A DNA stretch of 46,818 bases. Origin: Gammaproteobacteria bacterium. Its GTDB lineage: Bacteria; Pseudomonadota; Gammaproteobacteria; Steroidobacterales; PWYM01. The position numbers were made by a program, and so were the translations under genes. This document shows, piece after piece, positions 1-9,010 of the stretch (its first letter is position 1; each line of letters starts with the position of its first letter). The stretch is taken from assembly GCA_020832005.1 (NCBI GenBank), contig JAFIFN010000014.1, positions 1 to 46,818 of the forward strand, in the 5' to 3' direction. A model generated the notes under the pieces. That model had not been told where the DNA came from. It did no database searches and saw nothing but the letters and a program-made list of their open reading frames with translations.

Positions 1-1570
1 CACGCGGGGCGCGGGCGGTGTCGCTCGGGGCGGCCCGACGCTGGGGCGCCGGCGCCGCCGACGGGGAAGATCTCGGTGCCGCGAGCCTTGCACTCGGCGC
101 CCGGGCACGCGCGCTGGGTGCCACCTCAGACCTGTTCGTCGCGGGCCTGTTCGGCTCGGACCTGTTCGTCTCGGGCCTGGCGGGCGCACTGCGCGCTGGT
201 GCCTGCTGCGAACGCTGACCGGCATCGCCACGCGCCGGCCGGTTCGCCGCGGATGCCCCACCGCCCATTCGCGGCGTGGCGTCAAGATAGGCCTGGCGGG
301 CATCGCTCTGGCGCTCCTGGCGGCGGGGATTGTTCGCGGACCCAGGGGCGCCGGCCTCGCCCGGCCGATCGGCCTGCCGGCGGCGCTGCTCGCCATCAGG
401 TCGGGTCCCGTCGCCGCTCAGCCGCTGTCCGCCAAGCCGCTGTCCGACATCGGCGGCGCGCTGGCGGCCGTCACCGCGGGCAACATCGCCACCGCGATCA
501 CGCTGCTGCCAGGTATTGGCCAGTTCGCCGCGGTCCCGCTCGCCGGATGACCGCACGCGCTCCGTACCCCGGTCGCGACCCTCGCCACGCTGGCGATACT
601 GCTCGCGCGCATCACTGCGTCGCGCGCCCTGGGACGGCGCCTGCAGGCGCTGACGGCTGCCTTCCCAGGCTGTGCGCTGGGAGCCGCGGGCGTCATGCCG
701 GTAGCGGTCACGCACCTCCGGATGCCGATAGGCCACACCGCGCCGATGACGCGGTTCGTGGCGCCAGGGCTTGCCCGGCGCATAGTGGTGGGGCCGTGTC
801 CGGTAATGCGGCACATAGAAGTGGCGCGGACTGTGCAGCACCAGCACGTGGCGCTGGGGCCAGTACACGGTGCTGAAGAAGAACCCCGGGGATACGACGA
901 AGCCGGAACTCCAGTAGAAACCCGGACGCACGGCCCGGTAGTGCACCGGCGCATACCAGGCCACCGGCGGATAGTAGGGGTGCCACCAGCTGCCGTAGAC
1001 CACGCGGGTGTCGTACCAAGGCACGTGAACAATACGCTCGCGCACCGGCTCGATGACGACCACGCGCTCGCGCTCGACGACTCTTACATGATCATCCGAG
1101 CGCAGATGGCCTGCCTGGGCAGCGCGACTGCGCAGGTGCTGGACCGAGTCCATGACATCGGCTTCCTGGTACAGGAAGGCATCGCCGAGGCGCTGGGTCC
1201 AGTCGAGGTCCTCGTCGAGGCGCTGCAGGATATCGGGAAAGGCCACCAGCGCCTGGACTGCAGGGTCCCAGTCATAGCGCGCCGCTTCAGCCACTGCCGC
1301 CTCGCCCGAAAGCTGGGGGTTCTCGCGCGACCAGCGGGCCGCCTGGACGATCTCCAGCGGATAGGTCGAGGCCATCAGGATCGTCGAGAGCAGCACGTCG
1401 GGATGCAGCGCGATCGGTGCGAGCATCTGGTCGAGTTCGGCTGGGCTGAAGACGGCCGCATAGGCGTCATCGGCCGGCACTGCGCTGGCGCCCGACTGCG
1501 CGGCCGCGGGCGGCGGCGCAAGCGCCAGGGCAAGCAGCGCGATGGCGAGGAACCTGGTGGGTGCTGGCAT
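1..1570 (-). CDS. DUF3300 family exported protein (3' end outside the window)
   Basis: This minus-strand frame stays open from ATG at 1570 to the window edge, about 523 codons, so the C-terminus is missing. The N-terminus (MPAPTRFLAIALLALALAPP, then AAAQSG) is a signal peptide with a cleavage site near residue 25. The segment FSPAELDQMLAPIALHPDVL followed by STYPLEIVQAARW is characteristic of DUF3300. A Tyr/Trp/His-rich middle (WYDTRVVYGSWWHPYYPP, then HYRAVRPGFYWSSG) also fits that family. The C-terminal third is Arg/Ala/Gln/Pro-rich low complexity, with a short imperfect repeat of NRSE-type units near positions 130-180. The function of the family is unknown; a periplasmic or envelope location is inferred from the signal peptide. 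The gene appears monocistronic and lies upstream of, but is separate from, the neighbouring exporter genes. The family call is firm; the role is not. Confidence 0.85.
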   Translation of the reverse strand, partial: MPAPTRFLAIALLALALAPPPAAAQSGASAVPADDAYAAVFSPAELDQMLAPIALHPDVLLSTILMASTYPLEIVQAARWSRENPQLSGEAAVAEAARYDWDPAVQALVAFPDILQRLDEDLDWTQRLGDAFLYQEADVMDSVQHLRSRAAQAGHLRSDDHVRVVERERVVVIEPVRERIVHVPWYDTRVVYGSWWHPYYPPVAWYAPVHYRAVRPGFYWSSGFVVSPGFFFSTVYWPQRHVLVLHSPRHFYVPHYRTRPHHYAPGKPWRHEPRHRRGVAYRHPEVRDRYRHDARGSQRTAWEGSRQRLQAPSQGARRSDAREQYRQRGEGRDRGTERVRSSGERDRGELANTWQQRDRGGDVARGDGRQRAADVGQRLGGQRLSGDGTRPDGEQRRRQADRPGEAGAPGSANNPRRQERQSDARQAYLDATPRMGGGASAANRPARGDAGQRSQQAPARSAPARPETNRSEPNRPATNRSEVAPSARARAPSARLAAPRSSPSAAPAPQRRAAPSDTARAPR

Positions 1571-1698
1571 GGCGTCGCTCCCGGGGCTGGTGGCCCATGT
1601 GTCGTGTGCATTCAGCGCAGACGCACTGATGCATTCCAGCTGTGAGCTTACCTTACCGAAACTGAACGCCAGCCAAACGCGCCGCCCGCACAGTGGAT

Positions 1699-4182
1699 TC
1701 AGGCGCGCAGCGTCTGTACCGGGGGCGTTCGCACGACCGAGCGGGTGGCCAGCGTGCCGGCGATGCCAACCAGCAGCGCACCGAGGATCGGGCCGCCGAA
1801 CAGCACCATCGGATCGACGGCATAGTCCAGCCGAAACACCTGCCGGGCCAGCACCTGGCCGATCACCACCGCCCCGACCGAGGCAAGAATCCCGGCCAGC
1901 AGCCCCAGGGCGACGAATTCCGCGACGATGCCGCGCAGCACGACGCCCTGGCGGGCGCCGAAAGTGCGCAACATGGCGCTTTCGTAGCGCCGCTCGTCGC
2001 GGGTGGCCTGCACCGCGGCCAGGAGCACGACGACGCCCGCCAGCAACGTGAAACCGAAAACATACTGTACCGCCAGCGAGGCGCGGTCCATGACCTGGCG
2101 CACCTGGGCAATAATCGATTCCAGATCGATCACCGAGACGCTTGGGTGCTGGCGTACCAGTTCCAGCAGGGCCGTGCGCTCATCACGCGGCACGAACACG
2201 CTGGTGATCCAGGTGGTCGGAAACTCCTCGATCTCGCCGGGCTGGAACAGCACGAAGAAGTTGGGATCAAACGAATCCCAGGCCACGGCGCGGATGCTGG
2301 TGATCTGCCCGGTCAGCGGCTCACCGGCGATACTGAAACCCAGCGTGTCGCCCACGCCCAGGCCGAGCGACTGGGCAATGCCCTCCTCGATCGAAACCTC
2401 GGTCCCGCGGCTGTCTTCCGCCCACCAGCGTCCGGCCACCAGTGTGTTGCTCGCCGGCAGGGGCGCAGACCAGCTCAGATTGGCCTCCCGGGTCAGCAGT
2501 CCGCGGCCGTCCGGATCCGTGACCTCCAGCTCACGCACCGGCACGCCATTGAGGTGGGAGATGCGCGCGCGCACCAGCGGCGAGAACACGGGCGGCTCGA
2601 TGTCGTTGGCCCTGAAGATCTCGCGCACCGAGGCGAGCTCCTCGGGCTGAACGTTGATGATGAAATTGTTCGGTGCGTCCTCGGGCAGGCTGGCCCGCCA
2701 GCCATCCAGCAGGTCGTTGCGCACGACCGTCAGCAACAACAGCACCATCAGGCCCAGGCCGAAGGCCACAACCTGGGTAATGCTCTCGCCCCCACGCCGG
2801 CTGATGTTGGCCAGCCCGTAGCGCCAGGACACCCCCACGCCACCCCGCAGTCGGCCGCTGACACGCACCAGCAGCCAGCCGGCAAGCACCAGCGCGGCCA
2901 GCAACACGGCAATGCCACCGACCACGACGAGCAGCAGACGCAGGTCGCGCAGCACCCAGTACAGCATCAGCACCACCACCCCGATGGCGGTGGTCGCCGA
3001 AACCCAGGCCGCGACGCGCGGCGGCGGCAGATCCCGACGCAGCACGCGCAGGGGTGCTACGGTGCGCAACTGCACGATCGGCGGCAGGGCAAAGCCGGTC
3101 AGTACCGCCAGGGAGGTCACCAGGCCCATCAGCGCCGGCAGCCAGCCCGGCGCAGGCAGGGCGCCGCCCACCAGTTCCGCAAGCAGCCAGGCGATGCCGA
3201 ACTGGGCCAGCCAGCCGATCACGCTGCCAAGCACGCCGGCTACCAGCGCGAGCAAGGTCAGCTGCCAAAGGCCGACCTGGAGGACGAAGCGCTGTGGCGC
3301 CCCCAGGCATTTCATCAGCGCGACCGAATCCACGTGCCGTGCCGCATAGCGCCGCGCCGCCATGGCCACCGCGACGGCCGCCAGCAGCACGGATACCAGC
3401 GAGGCCAGCGTCAGAAAGCGCTGGGCGCGATCGATGGCGCCCGTGACCTGCTCGCCGGCATCACTGAGGTCCTGCAGGCGCTCACCCTCGACCAGTTCAG
3501 GCTCCAGCCATGCGCGAAAGCGCGCGATCTCGGCATCGCCGCCTGCGAACAGCGCCGCCCAGGTGACCCGGCTGCCGGGCACGACGAGTCCCGAGGCCGG
3601 AATATCCGCCAGGTTCATCAACACGGTCGGGGCCAGCGCCACGAAGCCGACGGACTGGTCCGGGCGGTACTCCAGCACGCGCGTCAGGCGCAGCTCTACC
3701 GCCCCGACCTGCAGCGTATCGCCGACCGCCATGCCCAGACGTGCGAGCAGGCCCGACTCGGCCCAAACCTCACCGGGCGGTGGAATATCTCGAACCACGT
3801 AGGCACTGGAAAACAGGTCGTCGGCGACACGCAGGGCGCCGCGCAGCGGATAGCCCTCGCTGACGGCCCGCAGGGCGGCCAGCTGGCCCTCATCCCCGAA
3901 GTTGACGACGCTCGGGAAGGCCAGCACCCGCGCGCTGTCGAGTCCACGCGCACCGGCCTCGACAAAGAAGTCCGGGTTAGGCTCATCGGAGCTGCGCACC
4001 CGCAGGTCTGCCGCCAGTACCTCGGTGGCCTGGCGCTCCACGCCTTTGCTCACGCGATCGGTGAAAAACGCAATCGCCGTCAGTGAGCCCACGGCCACGA
4101 GCAGGGCGACGACCAGCACGCCTATTTCCCCGGACTTCCAGTCCCGGGCCAGCGTTCTGAGCGCATACAGCAGGGCGGCCAT
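1699..4182 (-). CDS. ybbP: ABC transporter permease, YbbP/FtsX-like
   Basis: An 827-residue membrane protein close in length to E. coli YbbP (804 aa). It has an N-terminal membrane helix around residues 18-40, a periplasmic MacB/FtsX-type domain, a block of membrane helices from about residue 250, a second large periplasmic region, and three C-terminal helices. The last ends in the typical FtsX tail TLATRSVVRTPPVQTLRA. Its ATG shares one base with the stop of the upstream ATPase gene (TGATG), so the two are translationally coupled and form one exporter. The adjacent divergent tesA repeats the E. coli ybbA-ybbP/tesA arrangement. The substrate is unknown; a role in moving lipophilic molecules out of the inner membrane is only inferred from family and context. 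A 797-codon open frame on the opposite strand is a codon-bias shadow. Confidence 0.9.
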   Translation of the reverse strand: MAALLYALRTLARDWKSGEIGVLVVALLVAVGSLTAIAFFTDRVSKGVERQATEVLAADLRVRSSDEPNPDFFVEAGARGLDSARVLAFPSVVNFGDEGQLAALRAVSEGYPLRGALRVADDLFSSAYVVRDIPPPGEVWAESGLLARLGMAVGDTLQVGAVELRLTRVLEYRPDQSVGFVALAPTVLMNLADIPASGLVVPGSRVTWAALFAGGDAEIARFRAWLEPELVEGERLQDLSDAGEQVTGAIDRAQRFLTLASLVSVLLAAVAVAMAARRYAARHVDSVALMKCLGAPQRFVLQVGLWQLTLLALVAGVLGSVIGWLAQFGIAWLLAELVGGALPAPGWLPALMGLVTSLAVLTGFALPPIVQLRTVAPLRVLRRDLPPPRVAAWVSATTAIGVVVLMLYWVLRDLRLLLVVVGGIAVLLAALVLAGWLLVRVSGRLRGGVGVSWRYGLANISRRGGESITQVVAFGLGLMVLLLLTVVRNDLLDGWRASLPEDAPNNFIINVQPEELASVREIFRANDIEPPVFSPLVRARISHLNGVPVRELEVTDPDGRGLLTREANLSWSAPLPASNTLVAGRWWAEDSRGTEVSIEEGIAQSLGLGVGDTLGFSIAGEPLTGQITSIRAVAWDSFDPNFFVLFQPGEIEEFPTTWITSVFVPRDERTALLELVRQHPSVSVIDLESIIAQVRQVMDRASLAVQYVFGFTLLAGVVVLLAAVQATRDERRYESAMLRTFGARQGVVLRGIVAEFVALGLLAGILASVGAVVIGQVLARQVFRLDYAVDPMVLFGGPILGALLVGIAGTLATRSVVRTPPVQTLRA

Positions 4183-4871
4183 CAGTTCATACGATCCGCT
4201 GACAGGCGACCGGCATCAAGTTCGATGCGTCGCGTGCAGCGTGCCGCCAACGCCTCATCGTGGGTCACCAGCACCAGCGTGGTCTGGCGCTGGCGATTCA
4301 TCTCGAAGAGCAGGTTCAGCACGCGCTCACCGGTATGGGCATCCAGGTTGCCGGTCGGTTCATCGGCAAACAGCACCGAGGGCGTGGTGACGAAGGCCCG
4401 GGCGATGGCCACGCGCTGCTTCTCACCCCCGGAGAGCTGGCGCGGGTAATGCGAGACCCTCGATTCCAGACCGACGTCGACCAGTGCGGCACGGGCGGCG
4501 GTGCGGGCATCGCGTCGCCCGGCCAGTTCCAGCGGCAGCATGACGTTTTCCAGCGCGGTCAGCGAGGGCAGCAGGTGGAATGACTGAAACATGAAGCCCA
4601 CGTGTTCGGCGCGGACCTGCGCGCGGCCGTCCTCATCCAGGGCGGTGAGTTCATGGTCGCGCAGCCAGACCCGGCCACTGCTGGGATCATCGAGTCCGGC
4701 GAGCAGCGCCAGCAGCGTCGACTTGCCCGCGCCGGAGGCGCCAAGCACGGCCACGGTCTGGCCCTTGGGGATGACCAAACTTACGTCGTCCAGGATGGTC
4801 AGAGTCCCCTCAGGGCTGCTAACTTGCTTGCCCAGATGTTCCGCCCGGAGAACCATATTGTCTTCGCTCAA
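4182..4871 (-). CDS. ybbA: ABC transporter ATP-binding protein, YbbA-like (LolD/MacB class)
   Basis: A 229-residue ATPase partner of the downstream permease. It has the Walker A loop GASGAGKSTL (about residues 43-52), the signature LSGGEKQRVAIARA, and Walker B VLFADEPTGNLD followed by the switch histidine in LVTHDEALA. This is the full complement of a working ABC ATPase of the LolD/MacB type. The start chosen is TTG at 4871, because AAGGA lies eight bases upstream on the minus strand. An in-frame ATG at 4856 is the alternative and would cost five residues. With the TTG start, the 5' end overlaps that of the divergent tesA by 14 bases. The gene is coupled to the permease through a TGATG overlap. 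Confidence 0.92.
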   Translation of the reverse strand: MSEDNMVLRAEHLGKQVSSPEGTLTILDDVSLVIPKGQTVAVLGASGAGKSTLLALLAGLDDPSSGRVWLRDHELTALDEDGRAQVRAEHVGFMFQSFHLLPSLTALENVMLPLELAGRRDARTAARAALVDVGLESRVSHYPRQLSGGEKQRVAIARAFVTTPSVLFADEPTGNLDAHTGERVLNLLFEMNRQRQTTLVLVTHDEALAARCTRRIELDAGRLSADRMN

Positions 4872-5568
4872 GTCGTGTTTCCTTGTTGTTCTGCTCGGCC
4901 TTGCCGCGCTGTGCGCAGGTATGTCCTACGCTGCCGCGGACGCTGCGGATTCCTCGCCGCCCGTCCTGCTGGTGATCGGCGACTCGCTGAGTGCCAGCTA
5001 TGGCATGTACATGGATGAAGGCTGGGTCTCCCTGCTCGGCGCCCGCCTTGCGCAGACCGGCCACCCGCACCGCATCATAAACGCCAGCATCAGCGGCGAG
5101 ACCAGTGGCGGCGGGCTCGCACGCCTGCCACGGGCGCTCGAGCGACACCAGCCGGCGCTGGTCATCCTCCAGCTCGGCGGCAATGACGGATTGCGCGGCA
5201 TCAATATCGACACGCTGCGCAACAATCTTGCGCGCATGATCGAACTCAGCCAGGCGGCCGGCAGCGAGGTCATCCTGACGGGAATCAAGATACCCCGCAA
5301 CTACCGCGACGAATACTACGAGGCTTTCGAGTCAGTCTACCCCGCCCTGGCCGAGCAGTTCGATATCGCCGTCGTGGATTTTCTGCTGGAAGGTGTGGCG
5401 CTGGATCCCGAGCTGATGCAGGCCGACGGGATTCATCCGAATGTGGCCGCGCAGCCGCGCCTGCTCGACAACGTCTGGCCGGCGGTGGCGCAGGTGCTGG
5501 CGATCGGTGACGAGGGTGACGAGCACGCCGAACTTGCGGAGCGTGGAAGCGCCGGGCACACTCGCTGA
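4858..5568 (+). CDS. tesA: Multifunctional acyl-CoA thioesterase I / lysophospholipase L1 (SGNH hydrolase)
   Basis: A 236-residue exported SGNH hydrolase that cleaves acyl thioesters and lysophospholipids in the periplasm. All four blocks are present: GDSLSASYGM (nucleophile Ser), SGETSGGG (oxyanion Gly), GGNDGLRG (oxyanion Asn) and DGIHPN (catalytic Asp and His). The start chosen is TTG at 4858: GGAG sits seven bases upstream, and only this start gives the expected signal peptide (SSLKSCFLVVLLGLAALCAG, then a cleavage site near AAADA). The next ATG, at 4921, would remove the signal. It is divergent from the YbbA/YbbP exporter, a linkage also known in E. coli, and is followed after 29 bases by fadD, which suggests shared handling of acyl chains. 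The function is secure; the start is well supported but unusual. Confidence 0.92.
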   Translation: MSSLKSCFLVVLLGLAALCAGMSYAAADAADSSPPVLLVIGDSLSASYGMYMDEGWVSLLGARLAQTGHPHRIINASISGETSGGGLARLPRALERHQPALVILQLGGNDGLRGINIDTLRNNLARMIELSQAAGSEVILTGIKIPRNYRDEYYEAFESVYPALAEQFDIAVVDFLLEGVALDPELMQADGIHPNVAAQPRLLDNVWPAVAQVLAIGDEGDEHAELAERGSAGHTR

Positions 5569-5597
5569 GACTCAAGCCGACACAAGAACTTGAAACT

Positions 5598-7283
5598 ATG
5601 GAAAAGCCCTGGCTGCAGTCTTACCCCGAGGGTGTCCCCGAGACCATCGACCCCGACAGCATCCCGTCGCTCAACGCGCTGCTGGACGAAGCGTGCAGTG
5701 AGTACCGGGATCTTCCCGCCTTCACCAATATGGGTCATACGCTGACCTATGGCGAACTTGATCAGAAAAGCCGTTATCTTGCGAGCTTCCTGCAGCATCA
5801 CGCGAAGCTCTCGAAAGGTGATCGCGTTGCGGTGATGATGCCCAATCTGCTGCAGTACCCGATTGCGATCCACGCAATACTGCGCGCAGGCTTCGTGGTC
5901 GTGAACGTCAATCCGCTGTATACGCCGCGCGAGCTGGAACACCAGCTGCGCGACTCCGGCGCGCGCGCGATCATCATTCTCGAGAATTTCTGTACTGTGC
6001 TGCAGCAGGTCATTGCCAAGACCGAAGTCGGCACGGTGATTACGACCCAGATCGGCGACATGTTTGGCGCGCCGAAGCGGCTGCTGACGAATCTCGTCGT
6101 CAAGCATGTCAAGAAAATGGTCCCGGACTGGCAGATCGACGGCACGGTCACGTTCCGGCGGGCGCAGTCCCAGGGCAAGTGGCAGGCGCTCGAGGAGGTT
6201 GCAGTCGCATCCAGTGACATCGCCTTCCTGCAGTACACCGGCGGCACCACTGGCAAGGCCAAGGGCGCGATGCTCACGCATCGCAACATGGTCGCCAACG
6301 TACTGCAGTCCTCGGCCTGGATGCGCGGCTCGATCACCCCGGGGCGAGACATCGTCATTACGGCCTTGCCGCTGTATCACATCTTTTCTTTGACCGTGAA
6401 CATGCTGCTGTTCATGCGCATCGGCGGTCACAACGTGCTGATCACCAATCCGCGCGACATGCCTGGTTTCGTGCGCGAACTTGGCCGCTACCACTTCTCC
6501 ATGATCACCGGCGTCAATACCCTGTTCAACGGACTGATGAACACGGAAGGCTTCGAACGCCTCGACTTCAGCCATCTGCGCATCAGTGTCGGCGGCGGCA
6601 TGGCCGTGCAGCGGGCCGTGGCCGAGCGCTGGCAGCAGCTCACCGGCTGCGTGCTGCTGCAGGGTTACGGCCTCACCGAGACCTCCCCCTCGGCGAGCAT
6701 GGTGCCGCTGGATGCCAAAGACTTTGATGGTTCGATCGGCCTGCCCCTGCCCTCTACCGAATTCAGCATTCGTGATGATGACGGCAAGCTCGTGGCAACA
6801 GGCGAGCCCGGCGAGATCTGTATCCGTGGACCACAGGTCATGCTCGGCTACTGGAATCGACCGGAGGAGACCGCGGCGGTGATGCTGGAGGACGGCTGGT
6901 TCCGCTCAGGCGATATCGGGCGCATGGATGAGGCCGGGCGCACGACCATCGAGGACCGCAAGAAAGACATGATCCTGGTGTCCGGCTTCAACGTTTATCC
7001 CAACGAGATCGAGGATGTGGTCCAGGGCCATCCGGGTGTGCTCGAGTGCGCGGCTGTTGCCAAGCCTGATGAGCATTCCGGCGAGGTGGTCAAGGTGTTC
7101 GTGGTGCGCAAGGATGCAGCGCTGAGCGCCGAGGACATCATCGAACATTGTCGCGGAGAGCTGACCGGCTACAAGATTCCCAGGGACGTGGAGTTTCGCG
7201 ATGAGCTGCCGAAGACCAATGTGGGCAAGATCCTGCGCCGCCAGCTGCGCGACGAGGAGAAGAAGCGCGCCAGTGCTCAGTGA
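5598..7283 (+). CDS. fadD: Long-chain fatty acid--CoA ligase
   Basis: A 561-residue ANL-superfamily enzyme that activates long-chain fatty acids to acyl-CoA with ATP, at the length of E. coli FadD (561 aa). The ATP/AMP signature YTGGTTGKAKGAML begins near residue 213. GYGLTETSP, the hinge region DGWFRSGDIG and the FadD motif ILVSGFNVYPNEIEDVV follow. The C-terminal catalytic lysine lies in KTNVGKILRR. No strong ribosome-binding site precedes the ATG, so it may be coupled to tesA 29 bases upstream. The combination of a thioesterase and a ligase in one transcript suggests recycling of fatty acids. Its 3' end overlaps the next gene. Confidence 0.96.
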   Translation: MEKPWLQSYPEGVPETIDPDSIPSLNALLDEACSEYRDLPAFTNMGHTLTYGELDQKSRYLASFLQHHAKLSKGDRVAVMMPNLLQYPIAIHAILRAGFVVVNVNPLYTPRELEHQLRDSGARAIIILENFCTVLQQVIAKTEVGTVITTQIGDMFGAPKRLLTNLVVKHVKKMVPDWQIDGTVTFRRAQSQGKWQALEEVAVASSDIAFLQYTGGTTGKAKGAMLTHRNMVANVLQSSAWMRGSITPGRDIVITALPLYHIFSLTVNMLLFMRIGGHNVLITNPRDMPGFVRELGRYHFSMITGVNTLFNGLMNTEGFERLDFSHLRISVGGGMAVQRAVAERWQQLTGCVLLQGYGLTETSPSASMVPLDAKDFDGSIGLPLPSTEFSIRDDDGKLVATGEPGEICIRGPQVMLGYWNRPEETAAVMLEDGWFRSGDIGRMDEAGRTTIEDRKKDMILVSGFNVYPNEIEDVVQGHPGVLECAAVAKPDEHSGEVVKVFVVRKDAALSAEDIIEHCRGELTGYKIPRDVEFRDELPKTNVGKILRRQLRDEEKKRASAQ

Positions 7284-7932
7284 GTCGCCACGTCGCCCCT
7301 GCTGCGGGGGCGCCGCGGCGCTGCTGACAGCTGCCCTGGCCCTGGTTTCGGCGGGCTGTGCCAGCCTTGGACCCGATGCCAGCGCGCCGACGCCGCGGCT
7401 TGCCGCCTACCTGAAGGGCGGTTTCGTCGCCAGTTCACCTGACGACGACAGCGAGGTCCAGCTGCGCATCGAGCCGGTGTGGCTGGAGCGCTGGAGCCTT
7501 CGTGACGGCATCTACCTGTTCGTGGCCATGCAGCCGGCCGAGGAAGGGCCCTGGCTGCAGGCGCTCTATCGGCTGGTACCCGACCGCCAGGGCCGCGCGG
7601 TGGTGGAATCATGGCGTTTTGGCGATGACACGCTGAACTCGGTGGCCTCACCCACGGCCCTGCGCCGCATCGAGGCACTGGCGCCCGGTGAGTTTCGTCA
7701 CCTGCGCGGTTGCGATATCGCCTTTAGGCTGCAGGCCAACGGCAATTTCTTCGGCGAACACGCGCCAAGGGGCGCATGCCGCAACAGCTACGGCGGTGCC
7801 GACTACGTCTGGGCGCAGAAAACCATCTCACCCAATCAGATGCTGTGGTGGGAACGCGGTTTTACCGATGCCGGCGAAATCGCGTGGGGCCCCGAGGACG
7901 ATGGTTACCTGTTCGAGCGCATCGAGCGCTGA
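7273..7932 (+). CDS. CpeT/CpcT-like lipoprotein
   Basis: A predicted 219-residue lipoprotein. The GTG at 7273 overlaps the fadD stop by 11 bases; the open frame extends farther upstream but only as a shadow of fadD. The N-terminus has arginines, a hydrophobic stretch (AALLTAALALV) and the lipobox VSAGC, so it should be processed by signal peptidase II and anchored to a membrane. The body (LAAYLKGGF, IYLFVAMQPAEEGPWLQALYR, GCDIAFRLQANGNFFG, and the end DYVWAQKTISPNQMLWWERG) matches the CpeT/CpcT family. That family is named for phycobiliprotein chromophore lyases in cyanobacteria but is widespread in non-phototrophs. There is no sign of phycobilisome genes here, so bilin attachment should not be assumed. 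It is convergent with hemE with only 13 bases between the stops. Confidence 0.78.
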   Translation: MLSESPRRPCCGGAAALLTAALALVSAGCASLGPDASAPTPRLAAYLKGGFVASSPDDDSEVQLRIEPVWLERWSLRDGIYLFVAMQPAEEGPWLQALYRLVPDRQGRAVVESWRFGDDTLNSVASPTALRRIEALAPGEFRHLRGCDIAFRLQANGNFFGEHAPRGACRNSYGGADYVWAQKTISPNQMLWWERGFTDAGEIAWGPEDDGYLFERIER

Positions 7933-7945
7933 CCAGCGGCCGCCC

Positions 7946-9010
7946 TCATGCGTGAAACGCGGGACTCTGGGCATGGACGGCCTCGAGCATCGCCGTGACG
8001 TTTGCCGGATCGATATCCGGATGGATGCCGTGGCCGAGATTGAACACGTGCCCCGGGCCACGCCCATAGCTGGCAAGCACCCGGCCGACTTCCCGGGAGA
8101 TGGCCTCAGGTGCGGCATACAGCACGCTGGGGTCGAGGTTGCCCTGCAGGGCGACGCGATCGGCTGTCAGGCGTCGCGCCTCGGCAAGATCGGTGGTCCA
8201 GTCCACACCCAGTGCATCACAGCCGGTATCGGCCATCTCGGTCAGGCGCGGCCCCGCACCCTTGGTGAACAGCACCAGGGGCACGCGTCGACCCTCTGAT
8301 GTCCGGGTGACGCCTTGGGCAATCCGCGCCATGTACTGCAGTGAAAACTCCCGATAGGCCGCGGGGGAGAGCACACCGCCCCAGGTGTCGAAGACCATGA
8401 CCGCCTGCGCGCCGGCCGCGATCTGCGCGTTGAGGTAGTCGGTGGTGGCGCGCGTGAGCACTTCCAGCAGCCCGTGCAGCAGCGCAGGCTCGCCATAGAG
8501 CATGCCCTTGATGCGGGCGTGGTTCTTCGAGCCCCCGCCCTCGACGCAGTAGGTGGCCACGGTCCACGGACTGCCGGCAAAGCCGATCAGCGGCACACGC
8601 CCGTCCAGCTCGCGACGCACCCGGCGCACGGCTTCCGTCACATAGCCCAGGTCGGTTTCGATGTCCGGCACGCCCAGGCGCGCAAGGTCACGCGTCGTGC
8701 GCACCGGACGCTCGAAACGTGGGCCTTCACCTTCCGCGAAGTACAGGCCAAGTCCCATGGCATGCGGCACGGTGAGGATGTCCGAGAACAGGATCGCCGC
8801 ATCCAGCGGGAAACGCCGGATCGGTTGCACCGTAATCTCGCAGGCCAGGTCCGGCGTGGAGCACAGTGTCAGGAAGTCGCCGGCCCTGGCCCGCAACTCA
8901 CGGTACTCGGGCAGGTAGCGCCCGGCCTGGCGCATCATCCATACCGGTGTACGTTCAACCGGCTCGCGCAGCAGCGCGCGCAGCAACAGGTCATTTGCAA
9001 GGTCGGTCAC
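7946..9010 (-). CDS. hemE: Uroporphyrinogen decarboxylase
   Basis: A 354-residue enzyme that converts uroporphyrinogen III to coproporphyrinogen III in heme synthesis; the length is normal for the family. The N-terminal signature [19 protein letters not shown] carries the substrate-binding arginines. [13 protein letters not shown] supplies the catalytic aspartate region, [10 protein letters not shown] the conserved Asp, and [11 protein letters not shown] the C-terminal histidine motif. The start is GTG, overlapping the pyrF stop as GTGA, so it is translationally coupled and is the last gene of the long pil-aro operon. No clear intrinsic terminator is visible between it and the convergent CpeT-like gene. 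Confidence 0.97.
   Translation of the reverse strand: MTDLANDLLLRALLREPVERTPVWMMRQAGRYLPEYRELRARAGDFLTLCSTPDLACEITVQPIRRFPLDAAILFSDILTVPHAMGLGLYFAEGEGPRFERPVRTTRDLARLGVPDIETDLGYVTEAVRRVRRELDGRVPLIGFAGSPWTVATYCVEGGGSKNHARIKGMLYGEPALLHGLLEVLTRATTDYLNAQIAAGAQAVMVFDTWGGVLSPAAYREFSLQYMARIAQGVTRTSEGRRVPLVLFTKGAGPRLTEMADTGCDALGVDWTTDLAEARRLTADRVALQGNLDPSVLYAAPEAISREVGRVLASYGRGPGHVFNLGHGIHPDIDPANVTAMLEAVHAQSPAFHA

Noticed and set aside
695-1645. 316-codon plus-strand frame opposite DUF3300
   Set aside because: The complementary minus-strand frame encodes a signal peptide and clear DUF3300 blocks; the plus frame has none.
1693-4086. 797-codon plus-strand open frame opposite the YbbP-like permease
   Set aside because: It mirrors the permease gene, has a Gln/His/Arg-rich composition typical of antisense frames in GC-rich DNA, and shows no domain; the minus-strand frame has clear FtsX features.
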